In this document: in pieces, positions 26,003-36,504 of the stretch
Position numbering within the stretch: the stretch's first letter is position 1
Layout of the letters: every line of letters starts with the position of its first letter
Assembly (NCBI GenBank): GCA_002400845.2
Contig: NVRK02000015.1
Coordinates: forward strand, 1-64,000
DNA: 64,000 nucleotides
Origin: Hyphomicrobiales bacterium
GTDB taxonomy: Bacteria; Pseudomonadota; Alphaproteobacteria; Rhizobiales; Rhizobiaceae
Direction: 5' to 3'
Position numbers and translations under genes: made by a program
Notes under the pieces: model-generated
Told to the model about the DNA's origin: nothing
Seen by the model: the letters and a program-made list of their open reading frames with translations, nothing else
Databases searched by the model: none

Positions 26003-27256
26003 GTGACTACTGAAAACAGCCAAACCACACCTCAAAATAGTGACACAAAAATAAAAGTCCTAAATAAAAAATGGGAACAAAAATTAGTTACGGCATTATT
26101 GGTTCTGGCTGATGGCACTGTGGTTGAAGGATATGGCGCAGGGGCGCAAGGAACAGCCGAAGCTGAAGTTTGCTTCAACACTGCAATCACTGGTTACCAA
26201 GAAATTTTAACCGATCCTTCTTACGCTGGGCAAATTGTTACATTCACATTCCCGCATATCGGCAACATTGGTTGCAATGACGAAGACATCGAAACCCTAA
26301 ACATGACGACAAGCTCTGGTGTTGTTGGCGCAGTATTCAAAGCGGCCATCACAGCCCCTTCAAATTACCGCTCAGCAGATCATTTCGACAAATGGTTAGT
26401 TTCACGCAACATCATTGCAATTAGCGGCATTGATACAAGAGCGCTAACGTCTTTAATCCGCGAAAAAGGCATGGCAAATGCTGTGATCGCTCATAATAAA
26501 GACGGTAAATTTGATGTTGAAGCGCTTAAAAAACAAGCGGCAAACTGGCATGGACTAGAAGGCTTAGACCTTGCAAAGACCGTAAGCAGCAAGCAAACAG
26601 GCACTTGGAACGAAGCACCTTGGGAATGGGACAAATCATTTAGCGAACGCACAGAAGATGCGTTTCACGTCGTTGTTGTTGATTTCGGCGTTAAAAGAAA
26701 TATCCTACGCCTACTTGCTGGCTTGAATTGTAAGCTTACAATCTTGCCTGCAACAGCTACTGCAAATGATATTAAAAGCCACAATCCAGATGGCATATTC
26801 CTTTCCAATGGTCCGGGCGATCCGGCCGCAACAGGCAAATATTCTGTTGAAGCAATTCAAGGTGCAATGAAACTTGGCAAGCCTGTATTTGGCATTTGCT
26901 TAGGCCATCAAATGTTGGCATTGGCCCTTGGCGCAAAAACAGCGAAAATGCACCAAGGTCACCATGGCGCTAACCACCCTGTTATGGATCACACAACTGG
27001 CAAAGTTGAGATCGTTTCTATGAACCACGGCTTTGCGGTTGATAGCGCTTCACTACCAGATGGCATTGAAGAGACGCATGTGTCTCTGTTCGACAATACA
27101 AATTGCGGCCTAGCGGTTACTGGCAAACCAATCTTTTCTGTACAACACCACCCAGAAGCTTCCCCTGGCCCACAAGATAGCCACTATCTGTTCCAGCGTT
27201 TTGTAAATTTGATGCGTGTTGAAAAAGGCTTAGAAAAAGTAGCTGAAAACGCTTAA
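26003..27256 (+). CDS. carA: Carbamoyl-phosphate synthase small (glutamine amidotransferase) subunit
   Basis: CarA hydrolyses glutamine and passes ammonia to CarB for carbamoyl phosphate, the precursor of arginine and pyrimidines. It has 417 residues with a GTG start. The N-terminal domain has CFNTAITGYQEILTDPSYAGQIV. The class I amidotransferase domain has ILPATAT, LSNGPGDPAATG, the nucleophile cysteine in FGICLGHQMLALALGAK, and the His-Glu pair in VQHHPEASPGP. The N-terminal extension of about 25 residues before KLVTALLVLADGTV is longer than in E. coli. carB lies 3.8 kb downstream, so the two subunits are not in one operon. Confidence 0.97.
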   Translation: MTTENSQTTPQNSDTKIKVLNKKWEQKLVTALLVLADGTVVEGYGAGAQGTAEAEVCFNTAITGYQEILTDPSYAGQIVTFTFPHIGNIGCNDEDIETLNMTTSSGVVGAVFKAAITAPSNYRSADHFDKWLVSRNIIAISGIDTRALTSLIREKGMANAVIAHNKDGKFDVEALKKQAANWHGLEGLDLAKTVSSKQTGTWNEAPWEWDKSFSERTEDAFHVVVVDFGVKRNILRLLAGLNCKLTILPATATANDIKSHNPDGIFLSNGPGDPAATGKYSVEAIQGAMKLGKPVFGICLGHQMLALALGAKTAKMHQGHHGANHPVMDHTTGKVEIVSMNHGFAVDSASLPDGIEETHVSLFDNTNCGLAVTGKPIFSVQHHPEASPGPQDSHYLFQRFVNLMRVEKGLEKVAENA

Positions 27257-27316
27257 ACTCATTTTGCAGAAAAATTTTTGCTTGATTAAACGATAGTCAG
27301 TTCTATTTTTTAGACA

Positions 27317-28108
27317 TTATTTTTTTGATCTGGGCCGTAGCTGTACGACTTTACCGTCTGGGGCTACTTCGCCATATATTTTTTGCCTAAACTGCATTGC
27401 ATCAGCATGACGCTCATCGACTGCCGCCAGCAAAGGCTTGTTTTCTTTATTGATAGAACCATCACTTAACAGCTCATCATCTAAAAGATTATCATAGGAA
27501 GTAAGGTCGCCATACCCTGTAGGACTTGAGGCGGCGACTTGAGCCACCAAGACTTTATCAGATTTACTTGCCGCTCTCTTACCAAGCACGGCGTTCTTCT
27601 TAGTTTGCTTTCCACTACTTAAGCCAGCACGCCTCCAGCCACCAATACCCAATTGAGCAAGCAACATGGCAAAAAAAGCACCCACGCCGCCCCATAAAGC
27701 GCTCTCTTTATTGAGCGGTATTGCTGGTTGATAAATAGACCACGCGCCTTTTACTAATTCCATATCGGGATTTTGCAAAACATGAACAGGCTGCATATAG
27801 GCGTTAGCAGCGTTCATATTAATTTGTTGGGTTTCAAGCTCTGTAAATCTGCCAATTGTTTTGGCCATCGAGTTCCCTCGATCTTGAACAAATTGCTCTG
27901 AGGAACCCTGCAACTTATTCAAAGCATCATCACGGGTAAGTAAAGCGTTTTTAGCGTTCGTATCGAAATCACCAACAACAACACCCAATTCTTGAACAGC
28001 GCCACCAAGACGCTGCTTATATTGTTGTGCAAACTCAGGCGCCTGACTAAATGAAGATAGCCCAACCAAACCAGCAACCAGTGTTACAAGTTTTGATTTA
28101 ATCCCCAT
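27317..28108 (-). CDS. DUF2937 family protein
   Basis: This 263-residue protein has an N-terminal hydrophobic segment (LVTLVAGLVGLSSFSQ) and the typical DUF2937 text QQYKQRLGGAVQELGVVVGDFDTNAKNALLTRDDAL. A second membrane segment lies near residues 135-155 (ALWGGVGAFFAMLLAQLGIGG). The region between the two helices (about 20-130) probably faces the periplasm. The basic C-terminal third is variable. Function is unknown. GGAG precedes the ATG, and a terminator of the next gene separates it from ypfJ. Confidence 0.75.
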   Translation of the reverse strand: MGIKSKLVTLVAGLVGLSSFSQAPEFAQQYKQRLGGAVQELGVVVGDFDTNAKNALLTRDDALNKLQGSSEQFVQDRGNSMAKTIGRFTELETQQINMNAANAYMQPVHVLQNPDMELVKGAWSIYQPAIPLNKESALWGGVGAFFAMLLAQLGIGGWRRAGLSSGKQTKKNAVLGKRAASKSDKVLVAQVAASSPTGYGDLTSYDNLLDDELLSDGSINKENKPLLAAVDERHADAMQFRQKIYGEVAPDGKVVQLRPRSKK

Positions 28109-28159
28109 AAAGCCTCCAATAAGGTTGGTAACAAGCGACTATAGCACCGCCCTAACAGT

Positions 28160-28182
28160 AAAAGGGCGACTATCGCCCTTTT
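28160..28182. terminator. Rho-independent terminator
   Basis: AAAAGGGCG-ACTAT-CGCCCTTTT is a perfect 9-bp stem. It follows the ypfJ-like gene on the minus strand and can act in both directions. Confidence 0.85.
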
Positions 28183-28249
28183 CAAATTCATACCGTAAAT
28201 ATCAATAATCGTTAGATTAAGACAAGCCCTAAAAAACTAAACGCTTACT

Positions 28250-29209
28250 TTATAAACTAGATGCTTTGAATGTATCGCAAGATTCAATCCGCCCAGATTC
28301 AAACCCACGCCCAAACCAACGCTTACGTTGTGCTGATGTTCCGTGATTAAATGATTCTGGAACAACATAGCCCTGCGTCTTTCTCTGAATTGCATCATCG
28401 CCAATTTGGTTAGCGGCAACCAATGCCTCTTCCAAATCACCACGATCAAGCCAACCTTGTTGCTCAACATAATGGCCCCATACGCCAGCAAAGCAATCTG
28501 CTTGCAATTCAACTTTAACAGAAGTTTTATTCACTTCCAATTTACCCATGCTACGACGCATGCGGTTAAACTCTGGCAATACGCCAATGATGTTTTGAAC
28601 ATGGTGTCCAACTTCATGGGCTAAAACATAAGCCTGCGCAAAGTCACCCTTCGCGCCAAATTGACGAGAAAGCGTTTGGTAGAATGAAAGATCAATATAA
28701 ACTTGGCTATCACCTGGGCAATAAAATGGTCCAGATGCTGCAGTTGCCGTTCCACATGCCGAACGCACTTGGCCCGTAAACAAGTTCAATTGCGTTAATG
28801 GATATTCTTTGCCGTAGCCTTTAAATATTTGTGTCCAAATTTCTTCGGTAGAGCCCATAATAACCGACATGAATTCTTTCATCTCGTCATTTTTACCAGC
28901 TGTACCCGTTTGGCGATTAACCTGCGGCGCACTTTGTGTTGAAACAGATGGGCCACCAGTCAATCCGCCTGCAAATCCGCCAAGCAATTGCAGTGGGTTT
29001 AACCCAAGTGCATACATGATAAGACCGATAACAATCATCGTGCCACAGCCCATGCCGCCAGAACGCGCTGGCCGAACTGTGCCGCCAGAAGGAATGCGGA
29101 ACATGCCGCCTCTTCCACCAAATCCACCAATACCACCGCCAGAACGCCCTCGCGAACTGCCTCTGGCATCATTTACATTGCTACTTTTGCGTCGACCCTT
29201 CCAGTCCAT
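28250..29209 (-). CDS. YpfJ-type neutral zinc metallopeptidase, membrane anchored
   Basis: This 319-residue protein of the putative neutral zinc metallopeptidase family (YpfJ, PF04228) starts MDWKGRRKSSNVNDARG, the family N-terminus. A Gly-rich cytoplasmic segment precedes one membrane helix (GCGTMIVIGLIMYALGLNP). The zinc-binding motif is AYVLAHEVGHHVQNIIG. A conserved C-terminal region includes VELQADCFAGVWGHY, where a further zinc-binding acidic residue is expected, and KRWFGRGFESG. Its substrate is unknown. GGGAG precedes the start. Confidence 0.93.
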   Translation of the reverse strand: MDWKGRRKSSNVNDARGSSRGRSGGGIGGFGGRGGMFRIPSGGTVRPARSGGMGCGTMIVIGLIMYALGLNPLQLLGGFAGGLTGGPSVSTQSAPQVNRQTGTAGKNDEMKEFMSVIMGSTEEIWTQIFKGYGKEYPLTQLNLFTGQVRSACGTATAASGPFYCPGDSQVYIDLSFYQTLSRQFGAKGDFAQAYVLAHEVGHHVQNIIGVLPEFNRMRRSMGKLEVNKTSVKVELQADCFAGVWGHYVEQQGWLDRGDLEEALVAANQIGDDAIQRKTQGYVVPESFNHGTSAQRKRWFGRGFESGRIESCDTFKASSL

Positions 29210-29339
29210 AAGACTGTACTCCCGTAAAATAATTAGCTCACATGCTTCTTAGCATTACGAATTGGGTGCGAAAAGTTATTTTTCACCTAATATCATTTAA
29301 CAAACAATAAACTCGCTTTCAGCAGTAACAAATTTAATT

Positions 29340-29897
29340 TTAACGCAGGCGATCGATTATCACTTTTCGGTTTAAACTAAGCACCACCAATACCGCCAAA
29401 ATCAATGGCACAACCAATACCACAAACCAGCTAGCAACACTTATACCAGTTGAAACACCTAGTTTTGAAGCATTCAAATACGCCTCAAAGGGATCAATTG
29501 CTACTTGATGCATAATTCTACCGGGCAAAAATGTTAACCCACCAGCAATCAACATAGCGCCAACATAAGTAAGCTTCATTGTTCTTTGGTGAAGGCTTAT
29601 ATTACCTGCCCGCACATACTTTATCGCCATGTATAGCGAGACAAGCGCGAAGACCGAAATTAAATGAATTGGACTAAACAAGCCAACCAACCTTATTTCA
29701 TTAATGAAAAATGATGTGAGCGCTGTGCCTGCCATAGTAAGCACCCAAAACTTACCCCAGCGCCTATGACTGGTATTTCCTTTTCTGCGCCAAAAAATCA
29801 TAATCCCCACAAAGAAGGAAATAATAGCAAAACCCACATGCAACTGAATGGCAAACGACGCATCCAATAAGGGTTGCAAATTCAATAAAGCATACAT
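29340..29897 (-). CDS. DUF2306 family membrane protein
   Basis: This 185-residue integral membrane protein has about five hydrophobic segments. The family-like motifs are QLHVGFAIISFFVGIMIFWRRKG, SHRRWGKFWVLTM, SPIHLISVFALVSLYMAI and HQRTMKLTYVGAMLIAGGLTFLPGRIMH. The conserved histidines within helices suggest a metal- or heme-related role, but that is inference. I use the ATG at 29897 with AGGAAG upstream, not the TTG in the track. It is divergent from a LytTR regulator, a pairing seen repeatedly for DUF2306 genes. Confidence 0.8.
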   Translation of the reverse strand: MYALLNLQPLLDASFAIQLHVGFAIISFFVGIMIFWRRKGNTSHRRWGKFWVLTMAGTALTSFFINEIRLVGLFSPIHLISVFALVSLYMAIKYVRAGNISLHQRTMKLTYVGAMLIAGGLTFLPGRIMHQVAIDPFEAYLNASKLGVSTGISVASWFVVLVVPLILAVLVVLSLNRKVIIDRLR

Positions 29898-29990
29898 TGT
29901 CAAAAACTTCCTATGATGATTAGATAGCCAGACATTATTTTTTATATTTTTTAATTCTATCGATATTACGTAAATTAGGACTTTTACTTC

Positions 29991-30791
29991 GTGAACGAAC
30001 CAATATTGCAGATCGCGCTTCGTGAAATGAGTAAAACCATTTCTTCTTACAAATTTTGGCTCTGTTTATTTAGCATTATTTGTATATTGGCATTGTCAGC
30101 CCCATTTGGTTCAAACGAAATTTATAACTTGATACAACGGTTTTTTTATTGGGGTGCGATTACACTTACCACTTGTTTTATTGGTTTTTTTGTTAACATC
30201 ACGATCTCCACTTATTTCACGCGAAAAACCAACAAACTTATGTTTTCAAGAGCAGTTTCAGCCATTTCGACAGGCATAGTCGTTTCCATTTGGGTCTATT
30301 TAATCAACGCTTATGTAATTGGTATCATTCCAGCTTCATGGCCTAACTTTCTGTTTTTCGCCCTAATGTGCACCATAGTAACAGTTGCAATTTCTACATT
30401 AATGTTCGCGCTATACGACACAATTGAAGACTTAGAACAAAGAGCGCTCCAATTTAATGAAAAAACCTCAATTGCAAGGTCTACTTTTTATCATAGATTA
30501 CCAAGAAAGCTTGGCACAGATATCATCAGTCTCAACGCGCAAGATCACTATGTGGAAGTTACAACCACCAAAGGGCGCGAACTTATACTGATAAGATTAA
30601 GCGATGCGATATCAGAATTAGAAGAAATAGCAGGCCAGCAAATTCATCGTTCTTGGTGGGTTACAAAAAAGCACATCGCAAATACCAAACGCAAAAATGG
30701 CCGCTTGAACATTGTCTTATCCAACGAAAATGAAATTGCGGTAAGTCGCTCTTATTTAGAGCAAACCAAGCTGTATTTAGACATCAAATAA
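29991..30791 (+). CDS. Membrane-anchored LytTR-domain transcriptional regulator
   Basis: This 266-residue protein has a GTG start. Four hydrophobic segments occupy residues about 20-145 (for example FWLCLFSIICILALSAPFG and FFALMCTIVTVAISTLMFALY). A C-terminal LytTR DNA-binding domain follows (LGTDIISLNAQDHYVEVTTTKGRELILIRLSDAISELE, then HRSWWVTKKHI and VSRSYLEQTK). A membrane sensor fused directly to LytTR implies signal transmission without a kinase. The divergent DUF2306 membrane protein is the likely target or partner. Confidence 0.9.
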   Translation: MNEPILQIALREMSKTISSYKFWLCLFSIICILALSAPFGSNEIYNLIQRFFYWGAITLTTCFIGFFVNITISTYFTRKTNKLMFSRAVSAISTGIVVSIWVYLINAYVIGIIPASWPNFLFFALMCTIVTVAISTLMFALYDTIEDLEQRALQFNEKTSIARSTFYHRLPRKLGTDIISLNAQDHYVEVTTTKGRELILIRLSDAISELEEIAGQQIHRSWWVTKKHIANTKRKNGRLNIVLSNENEIAVSRSYLEQTKLYLDIK

Positions 30792-30830
30792 TCTAGTTCA
30801 ACAAAGCTTCAATTAAGCCCTCAACTTTGT

Positions 30831-30875
30831 CCCCAATTTTGTATCAGATAGTTGATAAAAACATCACATTTGGGG
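30831..30875 (+). promoter_or_regulatory. Possible folded element upstream of carB
   Basis: CCCCAA (30831) and TTGGGG (30870) can pair and enclose an inner hairpin TATCA-GATAGT-TGATA. It lies about 170 bases before the carB start, within the leader or promoter. It resembles a nested stem-loop, but I know no matching riboswitch. Confidence 0.25.
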
Positions 30876-31045
30876 TTACAAAACGCACAACACTTGCCTA
30901 TAAGACACTCTTAGCCATACAATTTGTTTTATGAACCGGTCAGTTTATTCTGCCCGGAATTTTACGTATAAAATTGACTTTAGTTTTGCCTCTCATAGCA
31001 AACCTTCAGCCACTCATTTCGCCCAGAAGCATTACGGAAGCACAT

Positions 31046-34000
31046 ATGCCTAAACGTACCGACATCAACTCAATCCTCATCATCGGCGCAGGCCCAATCA
31101 TTATTGGTCAAGCATGTGAGTTTGACTACTCTGGAACACAAGCCTGTAAAGCACTAAAAGCTGAAGGCTATCGCATCATTTTGGTAAACTCTAATCCAGC
31201 GACCATTATGACGGACCCCGATTTAGCTGATGCCACCTACATCGAACCAATTACACCCGAGATCGTTGAAAAGATCATTATCAAAGAGCGTACCGAGCGC
31301 CCTGACGATAAGCTTGTTCTTTTGCCAACAATGGGCGGCCAAACTGCTTTAAATTGCGCATTGTCACTAAAACAAATGGGTACGCTTGATAAGTGGGATA
31401 TCGAGATGATTGGCGCAGATGCAGCCGCCATCGACAAAGCAGAAGACCGCAAATTATTCCGCGATGCTATGGATAAAATTGGCCTAGACACTCCCTTGTC
31501 GCGCTTAGCCAATGCAACCGAAGTTAAAGACAAAGATCGCAAATTCTACAACGAAAAAATTACCGAACTTGAAAAAGCCAATTCTGGGAAAGACAGCGAA
31601 GAAGCAGTAGACGCATTCAAAAAAGAATGGGCGAACACTGAACATGAGCGCAAAGAGCGTTACATCGCACACGGTCTTGCCATCGCATCTGATGCATTAA
31701 GCGATGTTGGCCTACCAGCCATCATTCGCCCGTCTTTCACAATGGGCGGCACAGGCGGCGGTATTGCTTATAACAAGTCTGAATTCTTTGAGATCGTTGA
31801 AGGTGGCCTAGACGCTTCACCGACCACAGAAGTTTTGATTGAAGAATCAGTCCTTGGTTGGAAAGAATATGAAATGGAAGTTGTGCGCGATAAAGCGGAC
31901 AATTGCATCATTATTTGTTCAATCGAAAACTTTGACCCAATGGGCGTTCATACAGGCGATTCAATCACCGTTGCCCCTGCCCTAACGCTTTCCGACAAAG
32001 AATACCAAATCATGCGCAACGCATCGATTGCAGTATTACGCGAAATTGGTGTTGAAACAGGCGGCTCAAATGTTCAGTTCGCGGTAAACCCAAAAGATGG
32101 TCGTTTGATCGTTATTGAAATGAACCCGCGCGTATCACGTTCATCTGCATTGGCTTCAAAAGCAACGGGCTTCCCAATTGCAAAAGTTGCCGCACGTTTG
32201 GCAGTAGGCTACACACTAGACGAATTAGCCAACGACATTACAGGCGGCGCAACGCCAGCATCATTTGAACCATCAATCGATTATGTCGTAACAAAAATTC
32301 CACGCTTTACGTTTGAAAAATTCCCAGGCGCAGAACCAACATTAACAACAGCAATGAAATCTGTTGGTGAGGTTATGGCGATTGGTCGTACCTTCCAAGA
32401 ATCATTGCAAAAAGCCCTTCGCGGATTAGAGACTGACCTTACAGGCTTAGATGAAATCGAGATTCCCGGTCTTGGTGAAGGCGATGATAAAAACGCAATT
32501 TCAGCGGCTATTGGCACACCAACACCAGACCGCATTCGTATGGTTGCGCAAGCCTTCCGCGAAGGCTGGTCCGTCGATCTGGTTCACCAAGCTTGCGAAA
32601 TCGATCCTTGGTTCCTAGAGCAAATGCAAGAAATCATCCAAATGGAAGAGCGTGTTCGCGAGCATGGCCTACCAGATGATGAAGAAAATCTTCGCATGCT
32701 AAAAGGCATGGGCTTTTCTGATGCGCGTCTTGGCTCACTTACAGGCACAGATGCGGCGACAATTTCTGCAAAACGCGACGCGCTAGATGTGCATCCAGTT
32801 TACAAACGCATAGACACGTGTGCCGCAGAATTTGCATCACCTACTGCCTATATGTACTCAACATATGAGACCCCATTTGCTGGTAGCTTACGCTGTGAAG
32901 CAGAAATTTCAGACCGCAAAAAAATCATCATACTTGGTGGTGGACCAAACCGTATTGGTCAAGGCATCGAATTTGATTATTGTTGCTGTCATGCGGCCTT
33001 TGCGCTGACTGATGCAGGCTATGAAACTATCATGGTGAACTGTAATCCAGAAACAGTTTCAACAGATTACGACACTTCTGATCGTTTGTATTTTGAATCC
33101 CTAACGGTTGAAGACACGTTAGAGATTTTAAAACTTGAGCAATCAAAAGGCACGCTTCATGGGGTCGTTGTTCAGTTTGGTGGACAAACTCCGCTCAAGC
33201 TTGCAGCCGCAATTGAAGCCGCTGGCATTCCTATTCTTGGCACATCACCAGACGCGATTGACCTTGCAGAAGACCGCGACCGTTTCCAAAAACTTCTTGT
33301 GAAAATTGGCTTATCACAACCACGCAATGGCATTGCATATTCTGTTGAGCAAGCAAGAATCATTGCAGAAGAACTTGGTTTCCCATTGGTTGTGCGTCCA
33401 TCTTATGTTTTGGGTGGCCGAGCCATGCAGATCATTCACGACGAGCCTACCCTTTCAACCTATTTGTTAGATACGGTTACCGAGCTTGTTCCAGAAGAAA
33501 TTAAAGCGCGCTATCCAAATGACAAAACAGGCCAAATCAATACATTGCTTGGCACCAACCCATTGTTGTTTGATCGCTATTTGCAAAACGCGATTGAGCT
33601 TGATGTTGATTGCCTAAGCGATGGTACCCATTCTTGGGTTCCAGGAATTATGGAACACATCGAAGAAGCAGGCATTCACTCTGGCGACAGCGCCTGCTCT
33701 CTACCCGTTCATTCCTTGTCAGAAGAAACACTGGACGAATTAGAACGCCAAACCAAATTGCTTGCAAAAGAGCTCAAAGTTGTTGGCTTAATGAACGTGC
33801 AATACGCCATCATGGATGGTGAAATTTATATCATCGAAGTTAATCCACGCGCATCACGCACAGTGCCATTTGTTGCAAAGACACTTGGGTGTCCAATCGC
33901 TAAAATCGCAGCGCGCATTATGGCCGGTGAAAAACTAGATGACGCTATTGCCGCTTATGGCGACAAACCTGATTCACGTAAGTTAAAACACATTGCCGTT

Positions 34001-34549
34001 AAAGAAGCTGTATTCCCATTCTCTCGTTTCCCAGGCGTTGATACATTGCTTGGACCAGAAATGCGCTCAACAGGCGAAGTTATGGGACTTGATACAAGTT
34101 TCCCAATGGCCTTTGCAAAAGCGCAATTGGGTGCTGGTACAGATTTGCCAACCAAAGGCACAATTTTCTTCTCTATGAAGGGTGATGATAAAGCGCGTAT
34201 TTTAGAATCTGCTAAAAAACTTGATAAAGCAGGCTATCATATTTTAGCCACTGGTGGCACTGCCAAATACTTGGCTGACAATGGTGTTGAAGTTGAACGC
34301 ATCAACAAGGTGCTTCAAGGCAGACCGCATATTGAAGATGCTATTCGTAACCGTCAGGTACATTTAGTTATTAATACAACGGGAGGTCAAAAAACCATCT
34401 CGGATTCAAAATCGATTCGCCGTGCGGCTCTAATGATGAAAACACCTTATTTCACCACCGTTAATGGTGCCAATGCGGCGGCAGATGCATGTTTAGCGCT
34501 AAAAGATGGCTCTTTAGAAGTTAAACCACTTCAAAGCTATTTTGCCTAA
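31046..34549 (+). CDS. carB: Carbamoyl-phosphate synthase large subunit
   Basis: CarB makes carbamoyl phosphate from bicarbonate, ammonia and two ATP. It has 1167 residues from [30 protein letters not shown]; the track start at 30974 adds a leader and lies before the GGAAG site, so I move it. Two homologous ATP-grasp halves are present, the second beginning [25 protein letters not shown]. The C-terminal regulatory MGS-like domain ([22 protein letters not shown]) is also there. An insertion of roughly 60-80 residues in the first half (about 160-230, [19 protein letters not shown]) makes it longer than the E. coli enzyme; it is known from rhizobial CarB proteins. Confidence 0.97.
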   Translation: MPKRTDINSILIIGAGPIIIGQACEFDYSGTQACKALKAEGYRIILVNSNPATIMTDPDLADATYIEPITPEIVEKIIIKERTERPDDKLVLLPTMGGQTALNCALSLKQMGTLDKWDIEMIGADAAAIDKAEDRKLFRDAMDKIGLDTPLSRLANATEVKDKDRKFYNEKITELEKANSGKDSEEAVDAFKKEWANTEHERKERYIAHGLAIASDALSDVGLPAIIRPSFTMGGTGGGIAYNKSEFFEIVEGGLDASPTTEVLIEESVLGWKEYEMEVVRDKADNCIIICSIENFDPMGVHTGDSITVAPALTLSDKEYQIMRNASIAVLREIGVETGGSNVQFAVNPKDGRLIVIEMNPRVSRSSALASKATGFPIAKVAARLAVGYTLDELANDITGGATPASFEPSIDYVVTKIPRFTFEKFPGAEPTLTTAMKSVGEVMAIGRTFQESLQKALRGLETDLTGLDEIEIPGLGEGDDKNAISAAIGTPTPDRIRMVAQAFREGWSVDLVHQACEIDPWFLEQMQEIIQMEERVREHGLPDDEENLRMLKGMGFSDARLGSLTGTDAATISAKRDALDVHPVYKRIDTCAAEFASPTAYMYSTYETPFAGSLRCEAEISDRKKIIILGGGPNRIGQGIEFDYCCCHAAFALTDAGYETIMVNCNPETVSTDYDTSDRLYFESLTVEDTLEILKLEQSKGTLHGVVVQFGGQTPLKLAAAIEAAGIPILGTSPDAIDLAEDRDRFQKLLVKIGLSQPRNGIAYSVEQARIIAEELGFPLVVRPSYVLGGRAMQIIHDEPTLSTYLLDTVTELVPEEIKARYPNDKTGQINTLLGTNPLLFDRYLQNAIELDVDCLSDGTHSWVPGIMEHIEEAGIHSGDSACSLPVHSLSEETLDELERQTKLLAKELKVVGLMNVQYAIMDGEIYIIEVNPRASRTVPFVAKTLGCPIAKIAARIMAGEKLDDAIAAYGDKPDSRKLKHIAVKEAVFPFSRFPGVDTLLGPEMRSTGEVMGLDTSFPMAFAKAQLGAGTDLPTKGTIFFSMKGDDKARILESAKKLDKAGYHILATGGTAKYLADNGVEVERINKVLQGRPHIEDAIRNRQVHLVINTTGGQKTISDSKSIRRAALMMKTPYFTTVNGANAAADACLALKDGSLEVKPLQSYFA

Positions 34550-34662
34550 AACATTGTTATTTTAAGGTCTTTTTAAAAACTGTATCAGGGCTTTTCTAAA
34601 ACTTTAAAAAAACTGGAATAACTAGCCTTAATTGTGCTATAAAGAGGTAATTATATGGCGAG

Positions 34663-34700
34663 CGACCTTGAGACATCCGTCTGAGGGTCGTTTTCTTTTT
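34663..34700 (+). terminator. Terminator or attenuator between carB and greA
   Basis: CGACC and GGTCG, with inner AGAC-ATCC-GTCT, form a hairpin followed by TTTTCTTTTT. It lies about 110 bases after carB and 57 bases before greA. A -10-like GCTATAA stands at 34637-34643, only about 25 bases upstream of the hairpin. It may therefore terminate carB or attenuate a transcript initiating in front of greA. Confidence 0.8.
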
Positions 34701-34756
34701 GTCTTTAGATTTACTAAAAGACAAATCTATGAGCGCCAAACAAGAAAGAATTTAAC

Positions 34757-35230
34757 ATGGAAAAAGTACCAATGACCCCTGTTGGTTATGATGCATTGGT
34801 GGCGGAATTAAAAAAACGCCAAAGCAAAGACCGCCCAGCAATCGTGCAGGCTATTGCTGAAGCAAGAGCGCATGGCGACTTGTCAGAAAACGCTGAATAT
34901 CATTCTGCAAAAGAAAGCCAAAGCTTGAACGAAGGTCGCATAACAGAATTAGAATCTGTCATTGGCCGTTCAGAAATCATCGACCCTAAAAAAATGTCTG
35001 GTGACACTGTCAAATTTGGCGCGACTGTTAAATTGGTTGACGAAGACACCGACGAAGAAAAAAATTATCAAATTGTTGGCGATCAAGAAGCCGATATCGC
35101 ACTTGGTAAAATTTCAATTTCTTCTCCAATAGCCCGTGCATTAATTGCCAAAAGCGAAGGCGATTCTGTAGAATTTGCTGCACCCGGCGGTACGCGTGGC
35201 TATGAAATTTTGGAAATAAAATACATTTAG
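34757..35230 (+). CDS. greA: Transcription elongation factor GreA
   Basis: GreA rescues backtracked RNA polymerase by stimulating transcript cleavage. The protein has 157 residues with the N-terminal coiled coil ([55 protein letters not shown]); the acidic tip Asp and Glu of GDLSENAEY are present. The C-terminal FKBP-like domain holds [24 protein letters not shown]. It sits between carB and the LPS-core glycosyltransferase gene, in the order found in Brucella and rhizobia. Confidence 0.97.
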   Translation: MEKVPMTPVGYDALVAELKKRQSKDRPAIVQAIAEARAHGDLSENAEYHSAKESQSLNEGRITELESVIGRSEIIDPKKMSGDTVKFGATVKLVDEDTDEEKNYQIVGDQEADIALGKISISSPIARALIAKSEGDSVEFAAPGGTRGYEILEIKYI

Positions 35231-35286
35231 TACTCAAGGATTTCTTAAGTAGTTGCCAGTAGGTAAAGGCTGTTGTGTGAATCAAT

Positions 35287-36366
35287 ATGGTCAATTTTGA
35301 AAACTCAAAAATCAGTTCAAAAGTCAGTTCAAAAGTCAGTGTGGTTGCTCCAAATCTAAACAGAAGATTATCTGGAGTAACCTCAACCATCGTTCGGCTT
35401 GTACCCTTACAAGCCGAGAAACTGGGCATTGTTTCTTTTGGGGTTGGCCTGCCTGATTTCGTCCCAAAATTAAGCTTTACTCAATTGTTAAAGCTTAGCA
35501 AAAAACCAGCAGAACATAAATATCGCGTGTGGCACGCAAGACGCAATAACGAAATGCTACTTGGTCTAGTGCTTACCAAAATTTTGCGTCACCCCTACAA
35601 ATTGCTTTTCACTTCTGCCTCACAGCGCGCCCACACTTGGTACTCTAAATTCTTAATCAAAAATATGGATCATGTTGTAGCAACCTCAAATGCAGGCCAC
35701 GCCTATTTAAAAGTGCCAGCCGATGTTGTGTATCACGGCATAGATACAACAAAATTTACGCCCGCTAAAAATACTGCCGCTATAAAAAAACGTCTTGGCC
35801 TACCAAATGGCAAACTTATTGGCTGTATTGGTCGCATCAGATCACAAAAAGGCACAGACGTTTTTGTAGATACAATGATTAAGCTACTGCCTGAAAATCC
35901 AGAATGGTATGGGGTTGTTTTGGGCCGGGCAACTGCAAGCCATCAAGGGTTCTTAAACGAATTAAAAGATAAAGTAATTACCGCAGGTCTGGAAAAACGT
36001 ATAATCTTTGCAGATGAAGTGCCAGTCCACGAAGTGGCTTCTTGGTATCAAGCATTGTCGCTATTCATAGCGCCGCAAAGATGGGAAGGCTTTGGCCTTA
36101 CCCCATTAGAAGCAATGGCATGCGGCGTGCCCGTTGTTGCCACAAAAGTGGGTGCTTTTCCAGAGTTATTGATTGACGGAAAAACGGGTTACCTAACGAA
36201 TATTGGTGACGTTGAACAAATGGCAACAGTCACAGCTCCCTTATTGAGCAATGACAAATTACGCAACAAATTTGCCAAGGCATCTAGAACGCACATGGTG
36301 AAGAATTTTGACATTAATGTGGAAGCAAACAGGCTTATAGAAATCTATCGCGCTCTATTGAATTAG
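35287..36366 (+). CDS. wadC: LPS-core mannosyltransferase (LpcC/WadC-like, GT4)
   Basis: This 359-residue GT-B glycosyltransferase has an N-terminal core VVAPNLNRRLSGVTSTIVRLVPLQ and the acceptor-domain block YRVWHARRNNEMLLGL. The donor-binding C-terminal domain has IGCIGRIRSQKGTDVFV and the E-X7-E-like APQRWEGFGLTPLEAMACGVPVVAT. Sequence and position (after greA, before trxB and a VtlR/LsrB gene) match Brucella WadC and rhizobial LpcC, which add mannose to the LPS core. The N-terminus contains a 12-base tandem repeat coding SSKV-type units before the conserved domain. No strong ribosome site precedes the ATG. Confidence 0.87.
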   Translation: MVNFENSKISSKVSSKVSVVAPNLNRRLSGVTSTIVRLVPLQAEKLGIVSFGVGLPDFVPKLSFTQLLKLSKKPAEHKYRVWHARRNNEMLLGLVLTKILRHPYKLLFTSASQRAHTWYSKFLIKNMDHVVATSNAGHAYLKVPADVVYHGIDTTKFTPAKNTAAIKKRLGLPNGKLIGCIGRIRSQKGTDVFVDTMIKLLPENPEWYGVVLGRATASHQGFLNELKDKVITAGLEKRIIFADEVPVHEVASWYQALSLFIAPQRWEGFGLTPLEAMACGVPVVATKVGAFPELLIDGKTGYLTNIGDVEQMATVTAPLLSNDKLRNKFAKASRTHMVKNFDINVEANRLIEIYRALLN

Positions 36367-36504
36367 AATAAATGCCTAGATTCACACAAAGTTGAGCAAA
36401 ACCCCAAATCAATTGGCATTTAGCCCTTGTAATATAAGGCCTGTAATAGTTATTTGGGTGTAACGAATACATCTCTATTTGATAGAAAATAACGGTTTAA
36501 AAAC

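Noticed and set aside
28869-29252. 127-residue Pro-rich plus-strand ORF
   Set aside because: It is the complement of the Gly-rich N-terminus of the YpfJ-like peptidase.
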